A stretch of DNA of 49,756 nucleotides, taken from Mycobacterium neglectum. GTDB lineage: Bacteria; Actinomycetota; Actinomycetes; Mycobacteriales; Mycobacteriaceae. Position 1 is the first letter of the stretch, and every line of letters begins with the position of its first letter. The notes under the pieces are model-generated. The model worked only from the letters and a program-made list of their open reading frames with translations. It was not told where the DNA came from and ran no database searches. The position numbers and the translations under genes were made by a program. The DNA lies in assembly GCF_002591975.1 (NCBI RefSeq), contig NZ_NVQE01000041.1, positions 1 to 49,756 on the forward strand, in the 5' to 3' direction. Below, piece by piece: positions 39,983 through 49,638 of the stretch.

Positions 39983-41442
39983 CACAGCCCCAGCAGGTCG
40001 TATACGCCGAGCGGCCACAACGCAATTGGTAGCAACGCGGCGACGGCAGCGTAGTCCAGGTAGGCGGTGACCGTCGCCAGCCATCGCGGTGGCCGATCCC
40101 GCGCGACGGAAATGCCGGCCACTGCGGCGACCACTGCGGCGCCGCCCAACACGGCGACACCGGCCACCCGCACAGACCCCGATGCTGACTGGATCTGCGC
40201 GCACGCAATCAGAACCAACGCTGTCGCCGGACCCGCGAGCGCCACCCGCTCCGCAACGGTGCGGACCCGCAGGCTGCGCAGGGCGAGAACGGCCGCGCAC
40301 ACCAGCGCGAGTGTCAATGCAGGCCAGGACGGCATGGCGCACAGCAGTGTGCTCGCCGCTGCAATGACGACGACGGACATCCCGGCCAACATCCCGGCCC
40401 GAGTGTGTGCGGCCGAGTGCACCCGCGCCCAGACCTCTTCGGCGCTCGGCAAGGACGCGGCCGACGTTTCGTCGTCCACCAGGGCGAACGGGTCATCGTC
40501 GGGCTTTCTGCGCGGCTTACCGCGTTTGGCGGTTGACCGCCCTGTGCGCCCCGGCTTCGCAGCCACCATAGGCACCACCACAGCGCCCAGCACCGCCGTG
40601 GTGGCCACGGCGACGGCGGCCACCTCCGTGCGCACCCCCAACGCACTGCCGAACAACGCAGCGGCCCCGAACGCGTACACCACCGCCGCGGCGACGTAGA
40701 CGGCATGGCCCGTTCCGATCACCCGGTAGTAGACGCCGACCAGTGCCAGCAGGACTACAGCCGCCACGGCCAGACCCACGTTGCCGACCCGCTGTGTCAG
40801 TGCCCAGCCCACTGCTCCGCTCAGGGCTACCACTGGTAACGCGGCTGCGGCAGCGACGTCTGCACGGCCGAGCGTGCGGCGCGCCAGTGCCCCGCCGCCG
40901 ACCATGGCGGCGATTGTCAATACCGCACCGCCGACCACGACTCCGCGTTGCGCTGACAGCGCCTGGGTGACAAGTAAATACACCCAGGCCGCAGCGCACA
41001 GCCACAACCCTGCGATGGCCATTACGCCGGCCGCAGCGGCGTCCCATGGGGCATACGATGCCCTGTTCAGCCGGGCGGCCGCATCGACCACATCGTCGTA
41101 CAGCGTCGGCGGCGACAATGCGCGCTGCTGCGAAATGCGAAGCAGCTCGCCGTCGATGATGCCGGCGTCGCGCAGTGTCTGCTCGGGCGTGAGCTCCGTG
41201 CCGCCGTCGACTCGGCTCAACACCCAGAAAGTGCGCCGATCGTCGCGGTCGGCGATTTCGTCGTCTCGTTTGGCTTCGCGGGCATTGACCAGCTGTGCCA
41301 ACTCCGGCACAAAGGCGGCCACCGGGACATCAGCAGGCAGCGCCACATCGAGCTGCGTACGGCCACCGAACACGGAAACGCGGACAACGTCGGGTGCGGC
41401 CGACACCACGGCGACCTCGCGCAGCTCGTTCACGCCCGTCAC
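39982..41442 (-). CDS. eccD: ESX membrane channel subunit EccD (copy 1)
   Basis: A 486-residue protein with an N-terminal ubiquitin-like cytosolic domain (residues about 10-100: VVRVSVFGGRTQLDVALPAD and ELTPEQTLRDAGIIDGELL) followed by about 11 membrane helices, the EccD layout. Between helices lies the charged linker PRRKPDDDPFALVDDE. EccD forms the membrane vestibule as a dimer in each protomer. The GTG start overlaps the eccC stop by four bases, and the stop overlaps mycP. A second EccD is encoded at 45562-47043. Confidence 0.92.
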   Translation of the reverse strand: MTGVNELREVAVVSAAPDVVRVSVFGGRTQLDVALPADVPVAAFVPELAQLVNAREAKRDDEIADRDDRRTFWVLSRVDGGTELTPEQTLRDAGIIDGELLRISQQRALSPPTLYDDVVDAAARLNRASYAPWDAAAAGVMAIAGLWLCAAAWVYLLVTQALSAQRGVVVGGAVLTIAAMVGGGALARRTLGRADVAAAAALPVVALSGAVGWALTQRVGNVGLAVAAVVLLALVGVYYRVIGTGHAVYVAAAVVYAFGAAALFGSALGVRTEVAAVAVATTAVLGAVVVPMVAAKPGRTGRSTAKRGKPRRKPDDDPFALVDDETSAASLPSAEEVWARVHSAAHTRAGMLAGMSVVVIAAASTLLCAMPSWPALTLALVCAAVLALRSLRVRTVAERVALAGPATALVLIACAQIQSASGSVRVAGVAVLGGAAVVAAVAGISVARDRPPRWLATVTAYLDYAAVAALLPIALWPLGVYDLLGL

Positions 41443-44400
41443 AGGTCGGGCATCCTCGACAGCTGAATGACACCGCTCTTCATGGTGCGGGAGATCAGCA
41501 TCCCCCGTCCGGGCGCCATTGCCGTGGCCCGGTATCCACCGAACAACGGCCCCTCCTCTTTACCTCCGCTCATCACCAAACCGTTGCAGGACAGGTCTTT
41601 CAGCCGGCCGATGATCGGGTCAAGCATGGCCCGACCGGCTCCGCCACTGCGTCGGGTCACGATGACGCGCAGACCGATATCGCGCGCCTGCGGCAGATAC
41701 TCGACCAGCGGCCCCAGAGGATGGTTCAGCGAGCCGCCCGGGATGAGGTCGTAGTCGTCGATCATCACGAACAGGTCGGGCCCCGTCCACCAAGAGCGTT
41801 CCTTCAGTTGCTGTTGGGTGATGTCGTTGGGCGGCAGACGGTCCTTCAATGCACCGGCCAGAGAGGTCATCAATTCTGCACACGATTGGGGTGCAGTCGC
41901 GTAGCCACCGAGGTGCTCGTCGGAGATGACACCCAGCATCGACCGCCGGAAGTCGACCAGGATGATCTTCGCTTCGGCCGGTGTCGCCTGCTCCATCACG
42001 CCGGCGGCGATGTTGCGTAGCAGGCCGCTCTTGCCGCATTCGGTGTCGGCGAATGCCACGAGGTGCGGTTGTGCGTCGAAATCCACGACGACCGGGGCGA
42101 GTTCCTCCTCGTTGATGCCGATTGCGATCCGCGACTTGCTCAACAGACCTGCGGCGTCGGCGGTGCGGATCACCTCCTCGCGGTTGACGTCGTGAGGCAG
42201 CATCCGCACGCGCGGCGCCGCGCGCTCGCCGTAGTGTTCGCGCATCGACTCGACCGCCGCGGCCACTCCGGCGGGCAGATCCTCAACCTCGGAGCTGGAA
42301 TCCAGCCGGGGCAAGGCGATCAGGATGTGTAGCCGTTCGGGATTGATGCCGCGGCCCGGCCTGCCGATCGGGACCAGTTCGGCCGCCTTGCGCCCGACTT
42401 CGCTGTCGATCGGGTCGCCGAGGCGCAGTTCGATTCGCGTGCCGAGCATGTCCTTGACGGCCGGGCGAACCTCCATCCATCGTGACGCGGAGATTACGAC
42501 GTGCACGCCGTAAGAGAGGCCCTGGATGGCCAGTGATTGGAGTACTGGATCGAGGGACTCGAAGTCACTTTTGATCGACGCCCATCCATCGACGACGAGG
42601 ACAACGTCACCGAACTTGTCCTGGCTCAACGGATCCCGAGCTAATTCTTCGGGCGGTAGGGCGGCCAGGCGGGCCTTTCGTTGCCGGAAATCGCGCATGG
42701 ATTCGATAGCGAGATCGCGAAAGAGTTGTTCGCGCGCTCTCAGCACGCCGGCGACCTCGGCGACTGTCCGCCGGATGGCGTCGGAGTCCATCCGGCCGGC
42801 GACCCCGCCGACATGGGGCAGCTTGGCGAGGCTGGCCAGGGTGCCGCCGCCAAAATCGAGGCAATAAAACTGCAACTGCTCGGGTGTGTGCGTGGCTGCG
42901 GCAGCCATGATCAGCGTCCGCAATGCGGTCGACTTTCCTGACTGCGGACCACCGACCACCGCCACATTGCCCTGCGCGCCGGACAGATCGACCGTCAACA
43001 GGTCACGACGCTGATCGTAGGGCCGATCGACCACACCGATCGGTATCCACAACTGGCCATTGATATTTTGTGCCGCAACCCATTCCGTGTCCCGCAGTAG
43101 TTCGTTGACTGCAGGACTCGCATCGAGCGGTGGCAGCCACACCTCGTGCGCGGGGCGCCCGTGCCCGCGCAATTGCGCTACCACCACATCCAACACCGTG
43201 GACTTGGCCGGCGTCGACACCGGCAGCGGTTCGGGCTCGCGCGTCGCGGGCTCCGCTGAAGTGAGATCCACACTGGGCATGACGTCCTTCTTCACCGGTG
43301 TCGCGGTGAACAGTTTGGGTGCCAACGCCCCCAGATGAGCGACGCGCCCAGTCCGCACCGCCATCCGGGGCTTGACGTAATCGCCTGAGACGTAGCTCGC
43401 GTTGAACCGAGTCGGTTCCGAGGCATCGCATTTGAGGAATGCCGAGCCGGGAACGCTAGGCAGGTGGTATGCATCCGGCACGCCCAGCACGCTGCGCGAT
43501 TCGCCTGCTGAGAACGTCTTCAATCCGAGCCGATAGGACAGGTGAGAGTCCAGCCCACGCAGCTTGCCCTCCTCGAGGCGCTGTGACGCCAACAGCAGGT
43601 GCATGTGCAACGATCGGCCGAGTCGACCGATCATCACGAACAGCTCAGCGAAATCGGGCTTTTGAGCCAACAACTCGGAGAATTCATCGACGATGATGAA
43701 CAAGGCGGGCAACGGTTCCAGGTCGGCGCCGTTGGCACGGGCATGCTCGTACTCGCTGACTTTGGAGAAGTTGCCTGCGGCGCGCAGGGACTCTTGGCGG
43801 CGGTTCATCTCGCCTGCCAGCGCGTCTCGCATGCGGTCGACAAGTGTCAACTCGTCTTCGAGGTTCGTGATGATCGCCGCGACGTGAGCCAGACCGTCGA
43901 AGCCGAGGAACGTGGCGCCGCCCTTGAAATCCACCAGCACCAGGTTGAGCGCCTCCGGCGAATGCGACGTCACCATCGACAGCACAAGCGTGCGTAGGAA
44001 TTCCGACTTTCCCGAACCTGTTGCGCCAATACATAATCCGTGTGGTCCCATGCCGCCCTCAGCCGACTCCTTGATGTCCAGCTCGATTGGCTGGCCATTG
44101 GGGGTGATGCCGATCGGCACGCGGAGCCGCTCACGTGGGGACCGCGGACGCCATACCGTCTCGGGCACCACTTCGGCAGCGTCGGGGATCTTCAACAACG
44201 ACATGAGTCCTGGATCAACCGCGCGCGACCCGGAGTCCAGGCTGACGATGTGTGCTGCGTTGGCGGGTCGAAAGCGGCCGATCCGCCGCGCTGTGGCAGT
44301 GGCCTCGGCCAACGTGATGGTGTCGGGGGTGGCGAAGCGCTCGACGCCCGCGGCTGTGCGAGCGGCGACGTCGTCACCGTCTACGACCAGTTGCAGGCTG

Positions 44401-45479
44401 CGTCGCGCGTTCGCGCCGTCGCGCGGACCGTTGAGGTCGAGCAGTGTGACACTGTCCATGCCAGCGTCGGTGATCAGTCGCTCGTCGCCAGTGGCGAAAC
44501 CGTCATCCAGAACGACAACCAGCTGTTTGACGCCTTGGGCGGGCTGGGCGTTGCGGCTGAACCGGCCGCGTTCGCCGAGTTCGGCCGCCAGCGAGGTTTC
44601 CAGCAATTCCAGCGTCGGGAACAGCATTCGCACCGAACCCATCCCGTCGCGGGTCATCGTGTGCTGGGCGTGTGGCAGCCATTTGACCCAGCTCCAGGTC
44701 TCGCCGTCGGGATTCGCGGTCACCACGGCTATTTGGACATGATCGGGTCCGTGAAACGTGCACAACTCCAAGACCATCGAGCGCACAAGCTGCTGCGCCA
44801 GCTTTCGCTGCCCCTCGAAGGTGATGGTCGGGAAGGCGCGCAGCGACACCGCTGTGGGCAGGGCGTGTACCACCGAATGGGTCTTGACGAATCGGCGCAA
44901 TGCGACGGTCGAGACGGGCTCGAGATCCTCCGGCGGGCCCGTCTCAGGTGCCATCAATCGTGTCGCCAGCCGATGCGTTCCGATTCCGACGCGCACGTGG
45001 CAGTAATCCGCATCGCTCGGCCGGCGTTCCCACATTCGGCGCGTCCCCACCACGTCGGCGAGGGCGCGCGGGTCGGGATGACTCCATTCGAGTGCGGTGC
45101 GCTGTTCGGTTCCGGTCGTGTCAGCGTCATCACGCAGGCTGGCTAAATAGCTGAAATAGTCCTTACGTTCCTCGTTGAGTTCAGCTGCCGCCTTGCCGGT
45201 TCGTCCCGTGCCGCCCATGACCATGCCGGCCATCGACATGATCATCATCATCGGGAAGATCAAGAACATCGGGTTTCTCGTGAGGTCACGCCCGCCGACG
45301 GTGACCATCAACGCAATCATGCCGATGACGGCGACGATCATGACGAACGGCATGAGCCGAAACAACAGATTGCCCGGAACGGCTCTCGGAACTTCAGGCG
45401 GCGGCGCAAGATTAACTTCGCCACCGGGCATCCGGGGCGGCGCCACCCGCAGGCGGCGGACGAAACCTTGCGTACGCAC
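41439..45479 (-). CDS. eccC: ESX FtsK/SpoIIIE-type motor ATPase EccC
   Basis: A protein of about 1346 residues, unsplit as in ESX-2, -3, -4 and -5. Two membrane helices near the N-terminus lead to three ATPase domains. Walker A motifs are GATGSGKSEF near 483, GGPQSGKST near 842 and DTECGKSG near 1143, with Walker B LVLVDFKGG, FYCLDFGGG and IILVDFRRS. I prefer the GTG at 45479 because MRTQGFVRRLRVAPP then lines up with the start of known EccC proteins and CGGGAG precedes it. An in-frame start at 45662 would run into the divergent gene. EccC drives substrate export and reads their signal peptides. It is translationally coupled to eccD. Confidence 0.95.
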   Translation of the reverse strand: MRTQGFVRRLRVAPPRMPGGEVNLAPPPEVPRAVPGNLLFRLMPFVMIVAVIGMIALMVTVGGRDLTRNPMFLIFPMMMIMSMAGMVMGGTGRTGKAAAELNEERKDYFSYLASLRDDADTTGTEQRTALEWSHPDPRALADVVGTRRMWERRPSDADYCHVRVGIGTHRLATRLMAPETGPPEDLEPVSTVALRRFVKTHSVVHALPTAVSLRAFPTITFEGQRKLAQQLVRSMVLELCTFHGPDHVQIAVVTANPDGETWSWVKWLPHAQHTMTRDGMGSVRMLFPTLELLETSLAAELGERGRFSRNAQPAQGVKQLVVVLDDGFATGDERLITDAGMDSVTLLDLNGPRDGANARRSLQLVVDGDDVAARTAAGVERFATPDTITLAEATATARRIGRFRPANAAHIVSLDSGSRAVDPGLMSLLKIPDAAEVVPETVWRPRSPRERLRVPIGITPNGQPIELDIKESAEGGMGPHGLCIGATGSGKSEFLRTLVLSMVTSHSPEALNLVLVDFKGGATFLGFDGLAHVAAIITNLEDELTLVDRMRDALAGEMNRRQESLRAAGNFSKVSEYEHARANGADLEPLPALFIIVDEFSELLAQKPDFAELFVMIGRLGRSLHMHLLLASQRLEEGKLRGLDSHLSYRLGLKTFSAGESRSVLGVPDAYHLPSVPGSAFLKCDASEPTRFNASYVSGDYVKPRMAVRTGRVAHLGALAPKLFTATPVKKDVMPSVDLTSAEPATREPEPLPVSTPAKSTVLDVVVAQLRGHGRPAHEVWLPPLDASPAVNELLRDTEWVAAQNINGQLWIPIGVVDRPYDQRRDLLTVDLSGAQGNVAVVGGPQSGKSTALRTLIMAAAATHTPEQLQFYCLDFGGGTLASLAKLPHVGGVAGRMDSDAIRRTVAEVAGVLRAREQLFRDLAIESMRDFRQRKARLAALPPEELARDPLSQDKFGDVVLVVDGWASIKSDFESLDPVLQSLAIQGLSYGVHVVISASRWMEVRPAVKDMLGTRIELRLGDPIDSEVGRKAAELVPIGRPGRGINPERLHILIALPRLDSSSEVEDLPAGVAAAVESMREHYGERAAPRVRMLPHDVNREEVIRTADAAGLLSKSRIAIGINEEELAPVVVDFDAQPHLVAFADTECGKSGLLRNIAAGVMEQATPAEAKIILVDFRRSMLGVISDEHLGGYATAPQSCAELMTSLAGALKDRLPPNDITQQQLKERSWWTGPDLFVMIDDYDLIPGGSLNHPLGPLVEYLPQARDIGLRVIVTRRSGGAGRAMLDPIIGRLKDLSCNGLVMSGGKEEGPLFGGYRATAMAPGRGMLISRTMKSGVIQLSRMPDL

Positions 45480-45561
45480 CCGTTTGCTCCCGACCTCGCG
45501 GAACCCGCGAATGGGTATCGTCAATGTCGGAGTCACCCAATTCGCAGGAGGCTGACCGCAT

Positions 45562-47043
45562 TTGACCTTACCGCCGTCACTGTCGGACCTGGATCCCGAT
45601 TCGGAGTCCGAGTCCGAGTTGAGCAGGCTGACGCTGATCGTCGGCGCCCTGAATCTCGACATCGGACTGCCCGCCGACGTCAGTATCGGCGAATATATCT
45701 ACGAGGTCATCGATATCGCGAACGACCAGATCGCGGTGCGAGATCCCGCCAGTGACGTGCAGTTTGACGACTCTGCCAACAGATGGACGCTGGCCCGGTT
45801 GGGCGGTGCGCCCATCGACCCGCAACGCTCGCTGAGCGAAGCCGAGATTCACGACGGCGATCTGGTGATGATTCGCGAAGTCGGACGGCCGGTGAGCCCC
45901 CTGCTGTTTGATGACGTCGACGAACACGTGTCGACAGAGGTTTCCCCCGCGCGGGACTGGTTGGCCCGCGAGGCGCAGGCGTTGACGTGTTTCGGTGTCG
46001 CACTGGCCGCCACCACCACGCTTGCCGCTAGCCTGCCGCGCTGGGCAGATGATCCGGCGGTGCCCGCGGGCGTGCTCGCACTCGGCGTGTTGGGCGTGGT
46101 GTTCGCGTCCGTTCTAGGCTTCCGACCCGGCGCGGAGCGCTCGGCGTGGGTCGCCACGGTGGCGCTACCGCTGGTTTTCGGCGGATCGCTGTATGTCGTG
46201 CCCGGCGGTTTCGGCGCGACTTCGTTGCCCATGGCCTTTGCCGTCACCGCGCTCAGCTCGCTTGTGGTACTTCTGATCTCGGGCGCAGGCCGAGCGCTGC
46301 ACACGGGCGTGATTGCCGCGTGCACGTTCGGTGGCGCTGGAGCGACCGCGATGTTGCTCTGGCATCCCCCAGTGCGGACGGTAGGAGCCATCATGGCCAC
46401 CGCAGCCGTGATCGTCGTCTATTTGGCGCCACGCGTCACCATCGGGCTGTCGAAGCTCCCCATCCCGCGTGTTCCCACCGCGGGCGAACCGCTCGACGAC
46501 ATCGAAACGCAGGGTGGCACCACCGTGGAGGGCGTGAACGCGATCGGCAAGCAGATCATCCCGACCGAGGAGGGCTTAATCCGACGGGTCAGGCGCGCAA
46601 ACGAATACCTGACGGGAATCCTTGTCGCCGCTGCGCTCGCTGCGATCGCTGGCAGCTATCAAGCTGTGGACGTCAGTAACGGGTTCTTCTGGCAAGGAAC
46701 TACTTTCGCTGCAGTGATAGCAACTGCCTTATGTCTTCGCGGACGCGGCCACCACGATCTGGTTCAATCGGCGGTGCTCATCGGCGCTGGACTCACGATC
46801 GCAATTGTCGTCATCGTCAAAACGGCGGTCCACGTTGATGATTGGCAGAACCGGTCGATCGTGGCGCTCGTCGCGCTCATGGTGCTCATAGTCGTGTTCG
46901 GCTTGGTCGCGCCCCGACGGGAATTCTCGCCGGTCACCCGGCGCTGGGTCGAGCTAGGCGAATATCTCGCGATCGGCCTGATGTTTCCGTTGTGCTGCTG
47001 GATCATCCGGCTCTACGCGTTCTTCCGCGAGCTGCGGATCTAG
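45562..47043 (+). CDS. eccD: Second, divergent EccD-like membrane subunit
   Basis: A 493-residue protein with a ubiquitin-like N-terminal domain (LTLIVGALNLDIGLPADVSI, then RSLSEAEIHDGDLVMIRE) and about 11 membrane helices, plus the EccD linker LPIPRVPTAGEPLDDIE. It starts with an acidic Ser/Asp/Glu run coded by repeated hexamers (DPDSESESE). It is transcribed away from eccC across 82 bp, the arrangement of eccC4/eccD4 in ESX-4. Two different EccD genes in one locus are unusual, because each known protomer uses two copies of the same EccD. A heteromeric pair or two alternative vestibules are possible readings. Confidence 0.92.
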   Translation: MTLPPSLSDLDPDSESESELSRLTLIVGALNLDIGLPADVSIGEYIYEVIDIANDQIAVRDPASDVQFDDSANRWTLARLGGAPIDPQRSLSEAEIHDGDLVMIREVGRPVSPLLFDDVDEHVSTEVSPARDWLAREAQALTCFGVALAATTTLAASLPRWADDPAVPAGVLALGVLGVVFASVLGFRPGAERSAWVATVALPLVFGGSLYVVPGGFGATSLPMAFAVTALSSLVVLLISGAGRALHTGVIAACTFGGAGATAMLLWHPPVRTVGAIMATAAVIVVYLAPRVTIGLSKLPIPRVPTAGEPLDDIETQGGTTVEGVNAIGKQIIPTEEGLIRRVRRANEYLTGILVAAALAAIAGSYQAVDVSNGFFWQGTTFAAVIATALCLRGRGHHDLVQSAVLIGAGLTIAIVVIVKTAVHVDDWQNRSIVALVALMVLIVVFGLVAPRREFSPVTRRWVELGEYLAIGLMFPLCCWIIRLYAFFRELRI

Positions 47044-47047
47044 CAAA

Positions 47048-48547
47048 TCACTCGGGCACGCGGACGGTGACGCTGTCTGGATCGGCGGCCATCCCATCGT
47101 GTGCGACAAGGGCCGCCGTTTGGGAGAGGTTCGGCCCCGCAGGTAGCAAGGACAGCACGGGCCACGGCGCCCGTTGCGGCGCGTTGGCAGGCCCGTCTGC
47201 GACGTTGACACCGATGACGCCCAGTGCTTCTGCCGTCGGCAAATCCTTGATGTGGTAGCGCAATCCGGTGTCCGACACGTAGAACAGCGGGCCCGCCGAC
47301 TCGCTGTCGGGTCCGCCACCTGTGGCTTGCACGTATTCGCCGGTTCCGGCGACCAGATGGACGGAGTCGACGCCGGGACCGTTGCCATCCGCGGTTGCCA
47401 GCCGCACGGGCTGCGTGCTATCGGGCGTCGGTAGCTGGTGGCCGACAAGCAGCCGAACCGTCGCCTGCGCCGCCACGTTGGAGCGCTGCCACCCCATGCA
47501 GACCACCCGGTCCGGGTCCGGTGAGACGATCTGCGGAGACACCGACGGATAGTGGTCCACCGCGAGGTGATGAACGATCGGCGCGTTGGCGAGTGCGGCC
47601 GGAGCGATGTCGCGGGTTTCGGCGTCAGCTCCCGGATTGCCGTAGCGGATGATGTCGGCGGTTGCGGGCGAAACGGGTTGAAGCCCCTCGCGGAGTACAA
47701 CGTAGAGTTGCTCGCCGCGCGAGTCGACGGTTTTGACCATGGACCCGACGGGGTAGTCCGGCCCCAGCGCTCCGGCGGCCTCCCCAACTCCATCGATGGT
47801 GACCGAAGTGATCGGCTCGACGAGCGGGAACGTGTTCAGCAGGCCACGTGAAACTTGTCGCGGTGACGCGTCTTGCAGGTGAAGACCGTTGATCAGCAGC
47901 GGATTCGACAAGTCGACGGGAGCACGGACACCCTCGTAGACGAGGTAGGTGGTGCCATCGGCCTCCGCGAGAATCGCGTGCCCGTTGTCGACGGCGCGGA
48001 TGTCACCGTCGAGTACCGGCTCGTTGGCCAGTACCGTGGTCTGCAGACTCACGGAACCGGTTGTCTCAGTGACGCCTGGGGTCTGCAACGTGTCGCAGAC
48101 CGTCCAAGACGACATCGCAGTGGCGTCAGGGGGACGGATGCTCGTCGGCGCCCCGATGATTCCAACTGTCGCGCCCCGCGGCAAGGGATTGAGAAATTTG
48201 TCGTCGACCTCCTTGGGGCTCTCGTTGGTGCCGACGATCAGCCGCGCGGATGCCAGATTCAGAACCGGATGCACCCGGTCTCCGATCTTGACGAATACCG
48301 CGCCACTGGACTTGCTCAGCAAGATCTGGGCGTCGCCGAGGTTTGGTGCCGGTTTGAAGAACGCGAGCACACCGCTGGCGCCGGTGATGAGGACAGCGAT
48401 GACGACACCCACGATCAAAGCGCGCATCTGACCACGCATTGGATCGTGGATCATGCGCGAGTCGCCGCGAATCAACGCGTGCTCCAGCCGGCGGATCAAA
48501 AACCGGTAGCCATTGACCTGCGCACGCGTGGTAACTTGCGCTGGCAC
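47048..48547 (-). CDS. eccB: ESX membrane-complex subunit EccB
   Basis: A 499-residue protein with the invariant N-terminal block VTTRAQVNGYRFLIRRLEHA, one membrane helix (ALIVGVVIAVLITGASGVLAF) and a periplasmic domain with the R-repeat pattern and a conserved Cys pair (WTVCDTLQTPG and RVVCMGWQR). I chose the GTG at 48547 (VPAQVTTRAQ) as the family start. A TATACC hexamer ends six bases before it, so the mRNA may be leaderless. The gene ends four bases from the convergent eccD copy 2. EccB crowns the complex on the periplasmic side. Confidence 0.95.
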   Translation of the reverse strand: MPAQVTTRAQVNGYRFLIRRLEHALIRGDSRMIHDPMRGQMRALIVGVVIAVLITGASGVLAFFKPAPNLGDAQILLSKSSGAVFVKIGDRVHPVLNLASARLIVGTNESPKEVDDKFLNPLPRGATVGIIGAPTSIRPPDATAMSSWTVCDTLQTPGVTETTGSVSLQTTVLANEPVLDGDIRAVDNGHAILAEADGTTYLVYEGVRAPVDLSNPLLINGLHLQDASPRQVSRGLLNTFPLVEPITSVTIDGVGEAAGALGPDYPVGSMVKTVDSRGEQLYVVLREGLQPVSPATADIIRYGNPGADAETRDIAPAALANAPIVHHLAVDHYPSVSPQIVSPDPDRVVCMGWQRSNVAAQATVRLLVGHQLPTPDSTQPVRLATADGNGPGVDSVHLVAGTGEYVQATGGGPDSESAGPLFYVSDTGLRYHIKDLPTAEALGVIGVNVADGPANAPQRAPWPVLSLLPAGPNLSQTAALVAHDGMAADPDSVTVRVPE

Positions 48548-48597
48548 CCTACGGGTATAGCACGGGTTATGCACTTTGCCGAATATTTTGAAACGCG

Positions 48598-49638
48598 GTG
48601 TCCCACTTGCCCTTAACAGCGAACAGGAAGTCGACCTCGCTGAATCCGCGACGTCGCTTGTCAGAGGCCGTCCCCTCGCGCCCGGCCGCGCCCAGCCAGC
48701 TAAGTAAGGCCGGCGACGTTGGCGCTCACCGGTTCATCCCGCTCGGAGATCTCCTCGCTCTGGAAGCATCCACTGCGGTGGGGGTGGTGGCCGCATTGGC
48801 GCTCGGCTTGCCCGGCTGGCAGGGCGGCGTGTCTGGCTTCGCAGTCGCGTTGATTTTCGTGGCGCCGGTGCGCGGCTCGACGCTGGCCCGAAGCGCGGCG
48901 CTGCGATGGGGGTTCGTGCGCGATCGACGCCGCAACTCCGAGCGAGGCGAACCAAGCGAACCATTCGACATCACGGGCCCCGATGGGGCGCAAATCGGAT
49001 TCCGCTGGGACGGGACCACTTTGCTGTCGTTGATCAAGATCGACGCGAATCCGCAGGCGTTGACGGTCATGGAACCCGGAATGACTGTGACAGGCGACAT
49101 GCTGCCGGTACGCATGCTCATCGACTGCCTGCGTCAATTCGACATCACACTCGACTCCATCGACATCGTGAGCCAGGGCGCACGATCGTTCGGACACACC
49201 GAGGTCGCAGCGGTGTATGACGCCGTACTCGGGCCGCTGCCCGCCATCGCACAGCGAAACGTGTGGATCGTGGTGCGCTTTGATCCATCGCGGTGCCCTG
49301 AGGCCGTCCGACGACGTGGCGGTGGGCGCGAAGGAATTCTGCGTACCGCCGCCACAGCGACCAAGCGGGTGTCCAACCGACTGACCGAATCCGGCCTACG
49401 CCCGCGGATAGTTACCGCCAGCGAGATAGCGGGAGCCACCAATCAGCTCAGCGACGGAGTCAACCTCGCAACCGTGGACGAGAAGTGGGAAATGTGCCGC
49501 GAGGGGCAGTTCCGGCTCTGCAGTTTCGCAGTCGAACCCGATCTGCTCACCACCGCGGGCCTCGGGGTGTTGTGGACGGTGCCCAGCTATTCGACCACTG
49601 TGTGCTTGACCCTGCGAGAAGACGCCGATGAGCAATGA
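48598..49638 (+). CDS. eccE: ESX membrane-complex subunit EccE
   Basis: A 346-residue protein with two closely spaced membrane helices (LLALEASTAVGVVAALALGL and the next, GFAVALIFVAPV) followed by the EccE cytosolic domain (ITGPDGAQIGFRWDG, MTVTGDMLPVRMLID and VPSYSTTVCLTLR at the end). Length is close to EccE3 and shorter than EccE1 or EccE2. Start is GTG at 48598, 50 bp from the divergent eccB. A TATTTT hexamer lies shortly upstream. EccE sits at the periphery of the ESX protomer, contacting EccC and EccD. Confidence 0.9.
   Translation: MSHLPLTANRKSTSLNPRRRLSEAVPSRPAAPSQLSKAGDVGAHRFIPLGDLLALEASTAVGVVAALALGLPGWQGGVSGFAVALIFVAPVRGSTLARSAALRWGFVRDRRRNSERGEPSEPFDITGPDGAQIGFRWDGTTLLSLIKIDANPQALTVMEPGMTVTGDMLPVRMLIDCLRQFDITLDSIDIVSQGARSFGHTEVAAVYDAVLGPLPAIAQRNVWIVVRFDPSRCPEAVRRRGGGREGILRTAATATKRVSNRLTESGLRPRIVTASEIAGATNQLSDGVNLATVDEKWEMCREGQFRLCSFAVEPDLLTTAGLGVLWTVPSYSTTVCLTLREDADEQ

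Noticed and set aside
39983..40342. N-terminal extension of MycP.
   Set aside because: The extra 120 residues are Arg/Gly-rich shadow of eccD; the signal peptide begins at 39982.
45566..45662. Upstream extension of EccC to an in-frame start at 45662.
   Set aside because: It would overlap the divergent eccD copy 2 and add a Ser/Asp-rich sequence that is only the reverse reading of that gene's acidic start.
49339..49638. Truncation of EccE by an insertion.
   Set aside because: The length of 346 residues fits the short EccE3-type proteins and the final conserved VPSYSTTVCLTLR block is intact; no insertion-sequence end is visible.
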